Source: Bradyrhizobium cosmicum
GTDB lineage: Bacteria > Pseudomonadota > Alphaproteobacteria > Rhizobiales > Xanthobacteraceae
DNA length: 64,000 bases
NCBI RefSeq assembly: GCF_007290395.2
Contig: NZ_CP041656.2
Span: forward strand, 1,116,001 to 1,180,000
Direction of reading: 5' to 3'
The position numbers and the translations under genes were made by a program. Shown here one piece after another: positions 17,859-26,495 of this stretch; position 1 is the stretch's first letter, and every line of letters starts with the position of its first letter. A model generated the notes under the pieces. That model was not told the DNA's origin and made no database searches. It worked only from the letters and a program-made list of their open reading frames with translations.

Positions 17859-18857
17859 CTAGACCTCCAACACAATTTTGCCAATATGTGCGGAGGTCTC
17901 CATGCGCCGGTGCGCGTCAGACGCCTTTTCCAGCGGGAAAGTGCTGTCCATCAGTGGCTTGACGCGGCCCTCGCGCAGCAGCGGCATCACTTTGGCCTCG
18001 ATCGCGGCCACCATCGCCGCCTTGTCCGCATTACTACGGGGACGCAGCGTCGAGCCGGTATGGGTAAGGCGCTTCACCATCACCTTGGCGATGTTGACGG
18101 TCACCTTGGGGCCGTTGAGGGTCGCGATCTGCACGATCCGGCCGTCGACCGCGGCGGCATCATAGTTGCGGTCGACATATTCGCCGGCGACCATGTCGAG
18201 GATCAGATTGACGCCGGCATTGCCGGTTTCCGCCTTGACCACGGCGACGAAGTCCTCGGTCTTGTAGTTGATGGCGCGGTCGGCACCTAGCTTGAGGCAG
18301 GCATCGATCTTGTCCTGCGATCCCACGGTGACGAACACCTTTGCGCCGAACGCTTTCGCGAGCTGGATCGCCATGGTGCCGATGCCGGAAGAGCCGCCAT
18401 GGATCAGCAGCGTCTCGCCGGCCTTCAGGCCGCCGCGCTCGAATACGTTGTGCCAGACCGTCATCAGGGTTTCCGGCAGCGCGCCGGCTTCCTTGATCGA
18501 CAGCGCCGGCGGAACGCTCATCGCCTGGGCGTCCTGGGCGATGCAGTACTGCGCATAACCGCCGCCGGCGACGAGCGACATCACCTTGTCGCCGATCTTG
18601 TGGCGCCTGGCGTTGCTGCCGACGGCGACCACTTCACCGGCGATCTCGAGCCCCGGCAGGTCGCTGGCGCCGGGCGGCGGCGGATAGGCGCCGGAGCGCT
18701 GCGCCACGTCGGGCCGGTTGACGCCGGCGGCCTGCACCTTGACCAGGATCTCGTCGGGGCCGGGCTGCGGCAGCGCCCGCTGTTCCGGCACCAGCACCTC
18801 CGGTCCGCCGGGCTTGGAGATGGCGACCACGGTCATTTGCGCGGGCAGCTTGTCCAT
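17859..18857 (-). CDS. NAD(P)H-quinone oxidoreductase, zinc-free MDR family (PIG3 type)
   Basis: A 332-residue medium-chain reductase. It has a GroES-like N-terminal domain (DEILVKVQAAGVNRPDVAQRSG, split) and a Rossmann domain with GETLLIHGGSSGIGTMAIQLAKA. The zinc-binding residues of alcohol dehydrogenases are missing, which is typical of the QOR group. It probably reduces quinones or enones with NADPH. The start at 18857 (MDKLPAQMTVV) follows AAGGAC. It diverges from the DUF1192 gene. Confidence 0.9.
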   Translation of the reverse strand: MDKLPAQMTVVAISKPGGPEVLVPEQRALPQPGPDEILVKVQAAGVNRPDVAQRSGAYPPPPGASDLPGLEIAGEVVAVGSNARRHKIGDKVMSLVAGGGYAQYCIAQDAQAMSVPPALSIKEAGALPETLMTVWHNVFERGGLKAGETLLIHGGSSGIGTMAIQLAKAFGAKVFVTVGSQDKIDACLKLGADRAINYKTEDFVAVVKAETGNAGVNLILDMVAGEYVDRNYDAAAVDGRIVQIATLNGPKVTVNIAKVMVKRLTHTGSTLRPRSNADKAAMVAAIEAKVMPLLREGRVKPLMDSTFPLEKASDAHRRMETSAHIGKIVLEV

Positions 18858-18969
18858 GATGTGTCCTTGAGCAAAGGTGCGGGATGCATTGAGGCCATTG
18901 CTTAGCCAGCGCGGTCCAAGCTGGCAACAGCCTCAGCCGCGTGCCGGCGCGAACGCAGGAGGAACGAGG

Positions 18970-19161
18970 ATGCCGACGGAAGACGACGACCGCCCGCGCA
19001 GGAAGATCAGCCATGACATCGGACAGGATCTCTCACTCTTGTCGGTCGAGGAACTGACCGAGCGTGTCGCCCTGCTCAAGGCCGAAATCGCAAGGCTGGA
19101 AGAAGCCGCCACCAAAAAGCGCGCCTCGCGCGATGCGGCGAACAGCATTTTCAAGTCGTAG
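18970..19161 (+). CDS. DUF1192 family small protein
   Basis: A 63-residue charged protein. Its core HDIGQDLSLLSVEELTERVALLKAEIARLEEA (split) forms a coiled coil, matching DUF1192, which is confined to alphaproteobacteria. A strong GGAGGAACGAGG site places the start at 18970; an in-frame ATG 31 codons upstream is ignored. The role is unknown. Confidence 0.85.
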   Translation: MPTEDDDRPRRKISHDIGQDLSLLSVEELTERVALLKAEIARLEEAATKKRASRDAANSIFKS

Positions 19162-19180
19162 GGCGCAGTACTCCGCTCTC

Positions 19181-19312
19181 GTGTCCCGGACGCGGTGCGG
19201 CACGCAGTGACGCTCCGCGGAGCCGGGACCTAAGAAGCCACACGGGATGGCGCAGCATGGGCCCGGGCTCAGCAGTGCAGCACTTCGTGCCGCACCGCGT
19301 CCGGGGCACGAG
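19181..19312. repeat. Family D palindromic repeat
   Basis: A long palindrome whose ends are GTGTCCCGGACGCGGTGCGG and CCGCACCGCGTCCGGGGCAC, with inner GAGCCGGGACC and GGGCCCGGGCTC arms. It is related to the copies at 44404-44535 and 8314-8467. It begins 20 bases after the DUF1192 stop. Confidence 0.85.
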
Positions 19313-19399
19313 ACCCCCTCGGCCTCTGGCCGACATGGCTAACGAACCCTCAAAAATTTAGCTCGTTTACTCCCGATTAAGCTTTCGGGTTTATGACTA

Positions 19400-19503
19400 G
19401 GAACTGTCCTTGTTTGGACACCGAGTGGCTCCTGTCCACTCTGTTTGACGCCTCCCTGTTATCAACTTTCAAAGCCGCCGGTTTTCCGGCGGCTCTTTTT
19501 TTG
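19400..19503 (+). ncRNA. Candidate trans-acting small RNA with anti-Shine-Dalgarno loops and intrinsic terminator
   Basis: About 104 nt between DUF1192 and rcdA. Hairpin 1 is TGTCC-TTGTTT-GGACA (19405-19420). Hairpin 2 is GAGTGG-CTCCTGT-CCACTC (19423-19441) with CTCCT in the loop. A single-stranded stretch with GCCTCCCTG follows, then a textbook terminator (19473-19502). A weak sigma-70-like promoter fits: TTTACT at 19366, 17 bases, GTTTAT at 19389. Exposed CCUCC-type loops plus a terminator are the layout of rhizobial anti-SD sRNAs such as alpha-r14. The structure is seen; the identity is inferred, and the start is approximate. Confidence 0.6.
19473..19502 (+). terminator. Strong intrinsic terminator of the sRNA candidate
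   Basis: AGCCGCCGG-TTTT-CCGGCGGCT is a 9-bp perfect GC-rich stem with a TTTT loop, followed by C and seven T. It is the best intrinsic terminator in the window on the plus strand. It does not follow a protein gene directly, because DUF1192 ended 310 bases earlier. Confidence 0.9.
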
Positions 19504-19665
19504 CCTCCCACCCCGGGTGAAATCAGGTTGAATTCCGGGGAAAGACCCGCGGAAACCATATCCGCGCTTGTCGCTGGACTCCGGGTCCGGCCCGCGCAAT
19601 GATTTGTTCATCATAAGCCGGCGCCTAAGCCGGATGGGTAAACAGTTGCGTAAGGGGCGTTAACC

Positions 19666-20175
19666 ATGGAACGTTTGCAAGCCGACGGCGCTCTCGTTCA
19701 ACTCAGCGAGCGGTTCACCAATTCTGCGGCGTTCGGCACGCTGTTCCGCGAGGGCATGGACCTCGTCGAAGAGACTGCGGCCTATCTCGACGGCGCCGGC
19801 CGCATCGAAGCCAAGGCACTCGATCGCGCCGTCAGCCTCACCTATGCGACCGAAAGCATGCGCCTCACCACCCGCCTGATGCAGCTCGCCTCGTGGCTGC
19901 TGCTGCACCGCGCGGTGAAGGAAGGCGAGATGACGTTGGGCCAGGCCAATCGCGAGAAGACCAAGGTCAAGCTCTCGGCCGCCGATCCCGGCCCGAGCGA
20001 CACCATCGAGAAGCTGCCCACGCAGTTGCAGGACCTGATCCATCGCTCGATGAGCCTGCAGACCCGCGTGCGTCGTCTCGACACCACCATCCACACCCCG
20101 CCGGCTGAACACGTCGCCATCGGCAACCCGCTGGTGCCGCACCTCAACGCGCTGAAGGCGGCGTTCGAGCGGTAG
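19666..20175 (+). CDS. rcdA: DUF1465 protein, RcdA-type regulator of CtrA degradation
   Basis: A 169-residue helical protein of the DUF1465/RcdA family (LSERFTNSAAFGTLFREGMDLVEETAAYLDGAGR, split; then a TYATESMRLTTRLMQLASWLLLHRAV block). In Caulobacter RcdA is an adaptor that, with CpdR and PopA, delivers CtrA and other substrates to ClpXP at the G1-S transition. PopA is a c-di-GMP binder, so this gene links to the c-di-GMP enzymes nearby only in a general sense. The start at 19666 (ATGGAACG) follows GGGGCGTTAACC. The sRNA candidate ends 160 bases upstream. Confidence 0.85.
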   Translation: MERLQADGALVQLSERFTNSAAFGTLFREGMDLVEETAAYLDGAGRIEAKALDRAVSLTYATESMRLTTRLMQLASWLLLHRAVKEGEMTLGQANREKTKVKLSAADPGPSDTIEKLPTQLQDLIHRSMSLQTRVRRLDTTIHTPPAEHVAIGNPLVPHLNALKAAFER

Positions 20176-20190
20176 GGTCTAATTCCAACT

Positions 20191-20325
20191 CCGTCGCCCT
20201 GAGGTGGCCGCTTTTTCAGCGGCCCTCGAAGGGCGACGGCCCGGCTGGTGCATCCCGGCCGTCTATCCTTCGAGGCTCTCCACGCGACGCGTTGCGTCGC
20301 ATGGTTCGCACCTCAGGATGACGGG
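20191..20325. repeat. Family E palindromic repeat (CCTGAGGTG / CACCTCAGG type)
   Basis: The left end CCGTCGCCCTGAGGTG mirrors the right end CACCTCAGGATGACGG. Inner arms include GGCCGC...GCGGCC and GGCCCGG...CCGGCC. It lies between the convergent rcdA and rpmE genes. A related element is at 56375-56507. Confidence 0.75.
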
Positions 20326-20350
20326 GATGGAGCACCCCTAACAGTAGCCC

Positions 20351-20387
20351 AAAAAACAAAACGCCCCCGGTCTCCCGGGGGCGTTTT
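20351..20387 (-). terminator. Intrinsic terminator of rpmE
   Basis: A 13-bp stem, AAAACGCCCCCGG (20358-20370) with CCGGGGGCGTTTT (20375-20387), and a TCTC loop. Read on the minus strand it ends in GTTTTTT, the direction of rpmE, whose stop is at 20411. Confidence 0.9.
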
Positions 20388-20410
20388 GCGTTCCAGCCTT
20401 GTGGGCCGGA

Positions 20411-20638
20411 TCAATCCTTTTTGAGAAAGCCCGAAAACTTCTTCTGGAACCGCGAGACGCGGCCGCCGCGATCGAGCATCTGGGCGTTGCCGCCGGTCCA
20501 GGCCGGGTGCGACTTCGGGTCGATGTCGAGGTTCAGCGTGTCGCCTTCCTTGCCCCAGGTGGAGCGGGTCAGGTACTCGGTCCCGTCGGTCATCACGACC
20601 TTAATCGTATGATAATCCGGATGAATTTCGGCTTTCAT
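20411..20638 (-). CDS. rpmE: 50S ribosomal protein L31
   Basis: A 75-residue L31 ([20 protein letters not shown]) with the [25 protein letters not shown] core. It lacks the CxxC zinc pairs, so it is a zinc-independent form. The start at 20638 fits the family. It has its own promoter candidate (20700-20728) and terminator (20351-20387), making it a single-gene unit. It is divergent from the ABC exporter. Confidence 0.95.
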   Translation of the reverse strand: MKAEIHPDYHTIKVVMTDGTEYLTRSTWGKEGDTLNLDIDPKSHPAWTGGNAQMLDRGGRVSRFQKKFSGFLKKD

Positions 20639-20699
20639 GGCAATTCCTAGGGCGACCGGCGCCGCTCGCTTGAGTGATGTCGATGACGGATTTGGGCGC

Positions 20700-20728
20700 T
20701 CTATACCCCACAGACCCCTTGAAGACAA
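20700..20728 (-). promoter_or_regulatory. Sigma-70-type promoter of rpmE
   Basis: On the minus strand, TTGTCT (20728-20723), a 17-base spacer and TATAGA (20705-20700). Transcription would begin near 20692, giving a leader of about 54 nt. The spacing is ideal and both hexamers are close to consensus. Confidence 0.6.
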
Positions 20729-20858
20729 GCTTGCCCCCCTAAAACAAGCCCTTGTCGGGACAGGAGAACCGGGCCGTCCCCTAAGGGACATTCCGGATTT
20801 GCCACTCCCCCTGCACCGGCCTATGTGGAGCCAACGTCTCTTTTTTGGTCGGATTCCA

Positions 20859-22676
20859 ATGAGCGCAGTTGAAGCCGGGCCCGCAGAAGCCTCGTCGATC
20901 GAAGCCGAACTGATCGAGCAGCCGGCGAAGAGCCGCGCCAAGCTGCGGCCGTTGATGGCGCTTGCGCCCTACGTCGCCCGCTATCGTGGCCGCGCGGCGC
21001 TCGCCTTCGTCGCACTGACGATCGCTGCACTGACCACGCTGCTGGTGCCGGTGGCGGTACGCCGGATGATCGATTTCGGCCTGACGCCGGAAGGCATCGA
21101 ACTGATCAACAGCTACTTCTCGGTGATGATCGCGGTGGTCGCCGTTCTCGCGCTGGCGAGCGCCGCGCGTTACTACCTCGTGATGACGATCGGCGAGCGT
21201 ATCGTTGCCGATCTCAGGCGCGACGTCTTCGCCCATCTGCTGTCGCTCTCCCCGGCCTTCTTCGATTCGGCGCGCAGCGGCGAGCTGATCTCGCGGCTCA
21301 CCGCCGACACCACCCAGCTCAAATCCGCAGTCGGCGCCTCCGTCTCGATCGCGCTGCGCAATCTGATGATGTTCTTCGGCGCGGCGGCGATGATGGTGAT
21401 CACCAGCCCGAAGCTGTCGGGTTTCGTGCTGCTGGCCATTCCCCTGATCGTGCTGCCGCTGGTTGCCTTCGGCCGCTGGGTGCGGCGTCTGTCGCGCAAT
21501 GCGCAGGACACGCTGGCGGAAGCTTCGGCCTACGCGGGCGAGCTGGTCGGCGCGATCCGTACCGTGCAGGCCTATACCAGCGAACCGTTTGCCGGGAAGC
21601 GTTTTGGCGGCGAGGTCGAGCAGGCCTATGAAGCCGCGCGCACGTCTACTCAGGCCCGCTCCGTGCTAACCGCCATCATCATCTTCATCGTGTTCTCAAG
21701 CGTGGTCGCGATCCTCTGGATCGGCTCGCACGACGTGCTGAGCGGTGCGATCACGCCGGGCCGGCTTGGACAGTTCGTGCTCTACGCCGCCTTTGCCGCT
21801 GCGGGCCTCGGCCAGCTCAGCGAAGTCTGGGGCGAAGTCTCGTCCGCCTCCGGTGCCGCCGAGCGGCTGTTCGAGATTCTGCACGTGAAGCCCGAGATCG
21901 CGGCGCCCGCATCGCCGCGCGCGCTGCCGGTGCCGGCGCGCGGCGAGGTCGGCTTCGACCATGTCAGCTTCTCCTATCCCGCGCGGCCCGACGTCAGAGT
22001 GCTCGATGCCGTGTCATTCGCGGTGCGCCCGGGCGAGAAGGTCGCCATCGTCGGTCCGTCCGGCGCCGGCAAGAGCACGATCTTCCATCTGCTGCTGCGC
22101 TTCTACGATCCGCGTGGCGGTGCCATCTCGCTCGATGGCGTGCCGGTCAGATCCGCCGATCCGCGCGATGTCCGCTCCCGCATCGCATTGGTGCCGCAGG
22201 AATCCAACGTGTTCGCGGCGACCGCCCGCGAGAACATCCGCTTCGGCCGTCCCGATGCGACCGACGCCGAGGTCGAGCGCGCCGCCGAGCTCGCGCACGC
22301 CGCCGAATTCATACGCCGCCTGCCCGAAGGTTTCGACACCCCGCTCGGCGAGCGCGGCGTGACGCTGTCCGGCGGCCAGCGCCAGCGCATCGCCATTGCC
22401 CGCGCGATCCTGCGCGATGCGCCGCTGCTGCTGCTCGATGAAGCCACCTCCGCGCTCGATGCCGAAAGCGAGACGCTGGTGCAGACCGCATTGGAAGAGC
22501 TGATGCGCCACCGCACCACGCTGGTGATCGCGCATCGCCTCGCCACCGTGCTGTCCTGCGACCGCATCCTGGTCATGGACCAGGGCCGAATCGTCGAGCA
22601 GGGCACGCATGCCGAGCTCGTGGCTGCGAACGGACTTTATGCGCGGCTGGCGAGGTTGCAGTTCGAGGGGGCGTGA
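20859..22676 (+). CDS. ABC exporter, fused permease and ATPase (MsbA-like)
   Basis: A 605-residue half-transporter. The membrane domain of six helices covers about 45-335, with [26 protein letters not shown] (split) as the coupling-helix region. The ATPase domain has Walker [10 protein letters not shown], signature LSGGQRQR, Walker [13 protein letters not shown] and the H-loop IAHRL. It works as a homodimer exporting lipids, peptides or drugs. The start at 20859 (MSAVEAG) follows a segment that would otherwise encode 74 Pro/Arg-rich residues from 20637, which I regard as non-coding leader. Confidence 0.92.
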   Translation: MSAVEAGPAEASSIEAELIEQPAKSRAKLRPLMALAPYVARYRGRAALAFVALTIAALTTLLVPVAVRRMIDFGLTPEGIELINSYFSVMIAVVAVLALASAARYYLVMTIGERIVADLRRDVFAHLLSLSPAFFDSARSGELISRLTADTTQLKSAVGASVSIALRNLMMFFGAAAMMVITSPKLSGFVLLAIPLIVLPLVAFGRWVRRLSRNAQDTLAEASAYAGELVGAIRTVQAYTSEPFAGKRFGGEVEQAYEAARTSTQARSVLTAIIIFIVFSSVVAILWIGSHDVLSGAITPGRLGQFVLYAAFAAAGLGQLSEVWGEVSSASGAAERLFEILHVKPEIAAPASPRALPVPARGEVGFDHVSFSYPARPDVRVLDAVSFAVRPGEKVAIVGPSGAGKSTIFHLLLRFYDPRGGAISLDGVPVRSADPRDVRSRIALVPQESNVFAATARENIRFGRPDATDAEVERAAELAHAAEFIRRLPEGFDTPLGERGVTLSGGQRQRIAIARAILRDAPLLLLDEATSALDAESETLVQTALEELMRHRTTLVIAHRLATVLSCDRILVMDQGRIVEQGTHAELVAANGLYARLARLQFEGA

Positions 22677-22713
22677 GCGAGTGAGGCGTTCTGAGCGCCG
22701 CTCCACCCGAGGT

Positions 22714-22813
22714 GTCATCGCCCGCGAAAGCGGGCGATCCAGTACTTCGAGACCACAGTGATCGATCGAGAAGCCGCGGCGTACTGGATCACCCGCCTTC
22801 GCGGGGTGATGAC
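22714..22813. repeat. Family B palindromic repeat
   Basis: A 100-base palindrome. The left arm GTCATCGCCCGCGAAAGCGG, then GCGATCCAGTA, is mirrored by TACTGGATCACCCGCC and TTCGCGGGGTGATGAC. It lies between the convergent ABC exporter and LLM monooxygenase genes. A right half-copy is at 37283-37313. Confidence 0.9.
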
Positions 22814-22863
22814 AGGTGAGCTTGTCGCAGGAGCTTTGCGTCCCAACCGCTAATCGCTGCTTC

Positions 22864-24195
22864 TCAGTTTGCGGGCCGCGCAATGCCGAGCGAGTCGCGC
22901 AGGGTCGGGCCGTCATACTCGGTGCGGAACAGACCGCGACGCTGCAATTCCGGCACCAGCCGATGCACGACGTCCTCGACGCCGCCGGGGAAATAGGGGA
23001 TCTGCAGCATGAAGCCGTCGCAGGCCCCGGCTTCGAACCATTCCTGCATGCGATCGGCTACCGACCCCGGCGTTCCGGTGAAGCCGATGGTGGTGCGCCC
23101 GGCGCCGTACTGCCGTCCGAGGTTGGCGAGGCTGAGACCCGAACGGCGGGTGAGCTCCGAGACCTCGCGGTAGTGGCCCTGGACTCCCGGCACGTCGAGA
23201 TTCTCCGGCAGAACCTGATCCTGCGGGAAGTGCGAGAGATCGACGCCGAGATGATAGGACAGCGTCGAAAGGCCAGCGGTCGGATCGGCAAGGCCGTACA
23301 ATTCGTCGCACAATGTCTTGGCCTGCTTCTCGGTATCGGCGATCACGGGCGCAATGCCCGGCAGCACCTTCAGCGTATCCGGATCGCGTCCGAACCTGGC
23401 GGCACGCGCGCGCAAATCGTTGCGGAATTCGACGGCGACATCGACGAGGCCCGGCGTGACGAAGACGATCTCGGCCCAGCGCGCGGCAAAATCGCGGCCG
23501 CGATCCGAGGCACCGGCCTGGATGAACACCGGGCGCCCCTGCGGCGGTCGGCTCACGTTGAGCGGTCCCTGCACGTTGAAATATTTTCCGGAATGATCGA
23601 TCCGGTGCACCCGGTCCGGATCGGCAAACAGCGGCGCCTCGCGGTCGCGGACCAGGGCGTCGTCCTGCCACGAATTCCACAGCTTGGTCGTAACATCAAG
23701 AAATTCGTCGGCGCGTTCGTAGCGCTGCTCGCGCGACAGCTGGTCGGTGAGGCCGAAATTGCGCGCCTCCGCCTGCTGGAACGATGTGACGATGTTCCAC
23801 GCCGCGCGGCCGCCGCTGAGATGGTCGAGCGTCGCCAGCGCCCGCGCCAGGATGAACGGCTGGGTGTAGGTCGTGGAGATCGTCACGCCGAGGCCGATGT
23901 GCTTGGTCGCCGCCGCCACGATCGACAGCACCACCAGCGGATCGAGCCGCAGCGCGCCCAGCGCGCCGTAGCGGAGCTGGCTGTCCAGGCTGTGGCCGAG
24001 CGTGTCGGGGATGGCGACGATGTCGGGAATGAAGAGGAGATCGAAACACCCTTGCTCCAGCAGGCGGCCGATCTCCTGGTAATAGCTGGCGGAGAGCAGA
24101 TCGCCGCTGGCCTGCGGGTGTCGCCACCCGCCGTGACTGCCGGACACCGGACCGGCGGAGACGAAGGCGGCAAGATGAAGCTTCTTGGCAGACAT
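22864..24195 (-). CDS. LLM-class flavin-dependent monooxygenase (NtaA/SnaA/DszA group)
   Basis: A 443-residue flavin-dependent monooxygenase. Family blocks include LHLAAFVSAGPVSGSHGGWRHP, FDLLFIPDIVAIPDT, HIGLGVTISTTYTQPF, RAAWNIVTSFQQAEARNFG (each about 20 or fewer) and GRPVFIQAGASDRGRDFAA. These enzymes use FMNH2 from a separate reductase to oxidise C-S, C-N or sulfone bonds. No reductase gene is in the cluster. The start at 24195 lies 2 bases after the osmC stop, so the two are translated together. The ABC genes upstream point to an organosulfur substrate. Confidence 0.9.
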   Translation of the reverse strand: MSAKKLHLAAFVSAGPVSGSHGGWRHPQASGDLLSASYYQEIGRLLEQGCFDLLFIPDIVAIPDTLGHSLDSQLRYGALGALRLDPLVVLSIVAAATKHIGLGVTISTTYTQPFILARALATLDHLSGGRAAWNIVTSFQQAEARNFGLTDQLSREQRYERADEFLDVTTKLWNSWQDDALVRDREAPLFADPDRVHRIDHSGKYFNVQGPLNVSRPPQGRPVFIQAGASDRGRDFAARWAEIVFVTPGLVDVAVEFRNDLRARAARFGRDPDTLKVLPGIAPVIADTEKQAKTLCDELYGLADPTAGLSTLSYHLGVDLSHFPQDQVLPENLDVPGVQGHYREVSELTRRSGLSLANLGRQYGAGRTTIGFTGTPGSVADRMQEWFEAGACDGFMLQIPYFPGGVEDVVHRLVPELQRRGLFRTEYDGPTLRDSLGIARPAN

Positions 24196-24197
24196 GG

Positions 24198-24623
24198 TCA
24201 GCTCACAGTCCAGGAGATTTCGACAGGCCCGCCACGCTTCAGCGTGTTGTAGATCGGGCAGGTGGACGTAAAGCCGCCGACCAGCACTTCGGCCTGGCTT
24301 GCCGTTACGCCGGACAACTTCACCGCAATGCGGATCCATTCGTAACGCGTGGGATCGGTGGCATGACGTTGAAACGACACCGCGGTCGCGGCATCGCGCA
24401 AGCCGATGCCCTGCTCGGCCGCGTTCTTCTGGATCAGGCCGAGCGAACAACTGCCGAGTGACGACAGCAGCAACTCGCCGGCGGTGATCGCCTCGCCGGG
24501 CCCGCCGGCTGCGGCGCGCTGGTCGGAGACGAAGTGGTTCTTTCCCGCGCTGATCAGGTAGCGGCCGAACAGGCCGATGGCGGCGGAGGTGATCGTCACC
24601 GTTTCGCCGACTGAAGCACTCAT
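24198..24623 (-). CDS. OsmC-family peroxiredoxin-like protein
   Basis: A 141-residue OsmC/YhfA-type protein with the two reactive cysteines Cys59 (SSLGSCSLGLI) and Cys122 (TSTCPIYNTL). OsmC proteins reduce organic hydroperoxides with thiols. Here it is inserted between a sulfonate-type binding protein and an LLM monooxygenase, so it may remove peroxide or handle a reactive sulfur product of the flavoenzyme (inference). I chose the start at 24623 with AGAAGACG upstream; the in-frame ATG at 24671 overlaps the preceding gene. Confidence 0.88.
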   Translation of the reverse strand: MSASVGETVTITSAAIGLFGRYLISAGKNHFVSDQRAAAGGPGEAITAGELLLSSLGSCSLGLIQKNAAEQGIGLRDAATAVSFQRHATDPTRYEWIRIAVKLSGVTASQAEVLVGGFTSTCPIYNTLKRGGPVEISWTVS

Positions 24624-24660
24624 GACGTCTTCTCCGTGTTGTCGGCTGCCCGGCGCTGCC

Positions 24661-25746
24661 TCATGCGCCAAGCTCCGATGCGACGGCCTTCTTGGCCGCG
24701 TCGAATTGCGAGCCGAGCAGGAATGACCGCACGTCGACCTTGTTCGGCAGCACGCCGAGCGAATGGAAGTTGTCGGCGAGGTCCTGGGTCGCGGCCGCGG
24801 CTGCTTCGTCGACCGGCTTCAGGGCAATCGCGCCTGAATCGGAGAGCCGTGCATCGCGGATCAACCTCTCATAGACCGCCTGTTCGCTGCCGTTTGGCGG
24901 GAAGCCGCCCTGGGACGCCCACAGGGCGACGGACTCGGCCGGATGGGCGAAGATGTAGGCCTGCGTCTCGCGAATGATCTTGACGAATTTCGCAAACACC
25001 TGCGGGTACTTTGCAGCCACCTCGCTGCGCGCGACGTAGAAGGCATAGTCGTAGGTCTTCACGTTTGGCAGCGGACGCGCCTTGTCGCCGAGCTTGGCGA
25101 GTGCCAGCGCGGTCGCCGGCTGCCAGTGGATCCAGCCGTCAACGCTGCCTTGGGCAAAGGCCGTGAACGCGTCTGCACCGCTGAGGCTGACGGCCTGGAC
25201 GTCGGTGAGGCGCAAACCCGCCGTCTCAAGGTACTTGATCAGGCTGTAGGTCCCGGTGGTTCCGTTCTGATGGGCGATCTTTTTGCCCTTGAGATCGGCT
25301 GCGGTTTTGATCGGCGAGTTCGCCTGCACGAAGAAATCGACCTCGTCCGACGGCAGCGGATAGGCCGCCAGCGGCACGATCGGCACGCGCGCCGGAATGG
25401 CGTTCACCACGGCCGTCGCGGTCGCAAACGTGAAGTCCACCGATCCGGCCTTGACGGCCTCCATGACCGGGAGCGATGCCGTGAAGCCCGGCTGCCAGAC
25501 GATCCTGGTGCCGAGTTCCTGCTCGAGATTGCGTCCGCCGACGCCTGCCCGCAGTGACGCCCACACGCCGGTGCGGCCGTCCCCGATCACCGCCACCGTC
25601 AATTGCGGCGGCGCAGCCTCGGCGGCGTGCGCGCCGGACAATCCGCGCGCACCGATCGATGCCGTGACGGCCGCAGCTCCAGACGCGGCGAGCAGGCGTC
25701 GCCGCGAAATCCCGCTTGTCTTGGCGCCGTTCGAATGAGATGTCAT
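24661..25746 (-). CDS. ABC transporter substrate-binding protein, SsuA/nitrate-taurine type, Tat exported
   Basis: A 361-residue binding protein with a twin-arginine leader (SRRRLLAASGAAAVTASIGA). The NMT1/SsuA-like core follows: GVGGRNLEQELG, AVKAGSVDFTF, DEVDFFVQANSPIKTAADLKG (split), and AFAQGSVDGWIHWQP. It should deliver an alkyl sulfonate-like compound to the permease. Two starts are possible: 25770, which overlaps the ATPase stop as ATGA, and 25746 with AAGGACAG upstream; I prefer 25746. It is the third gene of a five-gene unit. Confidence 0.9.
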   Translation of the reverse strand: MTSHSNGAKTSGISRRRLLAASGAAAVTASIGARGLSGAHAAEAAPPQLTVAVIGDGRTGVWASLRAGVGGRNLEQELGTRIVWQPGFTASLPVMEAVKAGSVDFTFATATAVVNAIPARVPIVPLAAYPLPSDEVDFFVQANSPIKTAADLKGKKIAHQNGTTGTYSLIKYLETAGLRLTDVQAVSLSGADAFTAFAQGSVDGWIHWQPATALALAKLGDKARPLPNVKTYDYAFYVARSEVAAKYPQVFAKFVKIIRETQAYIFAHPAESVALWASQGGFPPNGSEQAVYERLIRDARLSDSGAIALKPVDEAAAAATQDLADNFHSLGVLPNKVDVRSFLLGSQFDAAKKAVASELGA

Positions 25747-25766
25747 CTGTCTGTCCTTTCGTTGTG

Positions 25767-26495
25767 TCATGCGACCGCCGCCAGGCTCCCCTCGGCCGTC
25801 AGCAACCCGTCGAGCAGTTCTTCCTTCAGCGCCGCGAGTGCGGGATCGCCGCGATGGCGCGGCCGGGGCCCGTCGAAGCTGAGGTCCCGCGCAATTCCGC
25901 CGTCCTTGATCAGAAGCACGCGGTCCGACAGCAGCAGGGCTTCCTCCACGTCGTGGGTCACGAGCAGGACGGTCCGGGGACGTGCAGCCAGGAGCTGCTC
26001 GAGCAGCAGCTGCATCGCCGCGCGGGTAATCGCGTCGAGCGCGCCGAAGGGCTCGTCGAGCAGCAGCAGGTCCGGCTCGTGAATCAGCGCGCGAGCCAGC
26101 GCCACGCGCTGGCGCTGTCCGCCGGACAGCACGATCGGAAATTCGCTTCCGCGCCCTTCAAGCCCTACGGCGCGCAGGATATCCGCCGCATCCTGCTCGC
26201 GGCGCTTGAGGCCCAGCACCACGTTGCGCTGGACCGTGCGCCACGGCAGCAGCCGATCCTCCTGAAACATCATGCGGACATCGGCCTTGTGGCCTCGCGT
26301 TCGCAATTCGATACGACCGGTGGTCGCCGAATCCAGCCCGGCGACGAGGCGCAACAGGGTCGACTTGCCGGCACCGCTCGGTCCGATGATCGAAACGAAC
26401 TGGCCCGCCGCGACATCGAGATCGACGGCGTGCAGCACCTCGCGTGTGCCGAATGATTTGCCCAGCCCGCGCAGGCTGACCTCCGCGCCACTCAT
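25767..26495 (-). CDS. ABC transporter ATPase, SsuB type
   Basis: A 242-residue ATPase with Walker [10 protein letters not shown] at 38-46, a Q-loop in MMFQEDRLLPW, signature LSGGQ at 123-127, Walker B LLLLDEPFGALDA at 143-155 and the H-loop VTHDVEEA. The RLLPW motif after the Q-loop marks the nitrate/sulfonate/taurine importer group. It overlaps the permease gene by 4 bases (ATGA), so translation is coupled. Confidence 0.94.
   Translation of the reverse strand: MSGAEVSLRGLGKSFGTREVLHAVDLDVAAGQFVSIIGPSGAGKSTLLRLVAGLDSATTGRIELRTRGHKADVRMMFQEDRLLPWRTVQRNVVLGLKRREQDAADILRAVGLEGRGSEFPIVLSGGQRQRVALARALIHEPDLLLLDEPFGALDAITRAAMQLLLEQLLAARPRTVLLVTHDVEEALLLSDRVLLIKDGGIARDLSFDGPRPRHRGDPALAALKEELLDGLLTAEGSLAAVA

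Noticed and set aside
19393..19602. A 69-codon reading frame across the sRNA candidate
   Set aside because: It runs through the intrinsic terminator (residues KAAGFPAALF are the hairpin), has no ribosome site and no family resemblance.
22816..24252. A 478-codon plus-strand frame opposite the LLM monooxygenase
   Set aside because: The same shadow effect: composition is His/Arg/Gly-rich and the opposite strand has clear family motifs.
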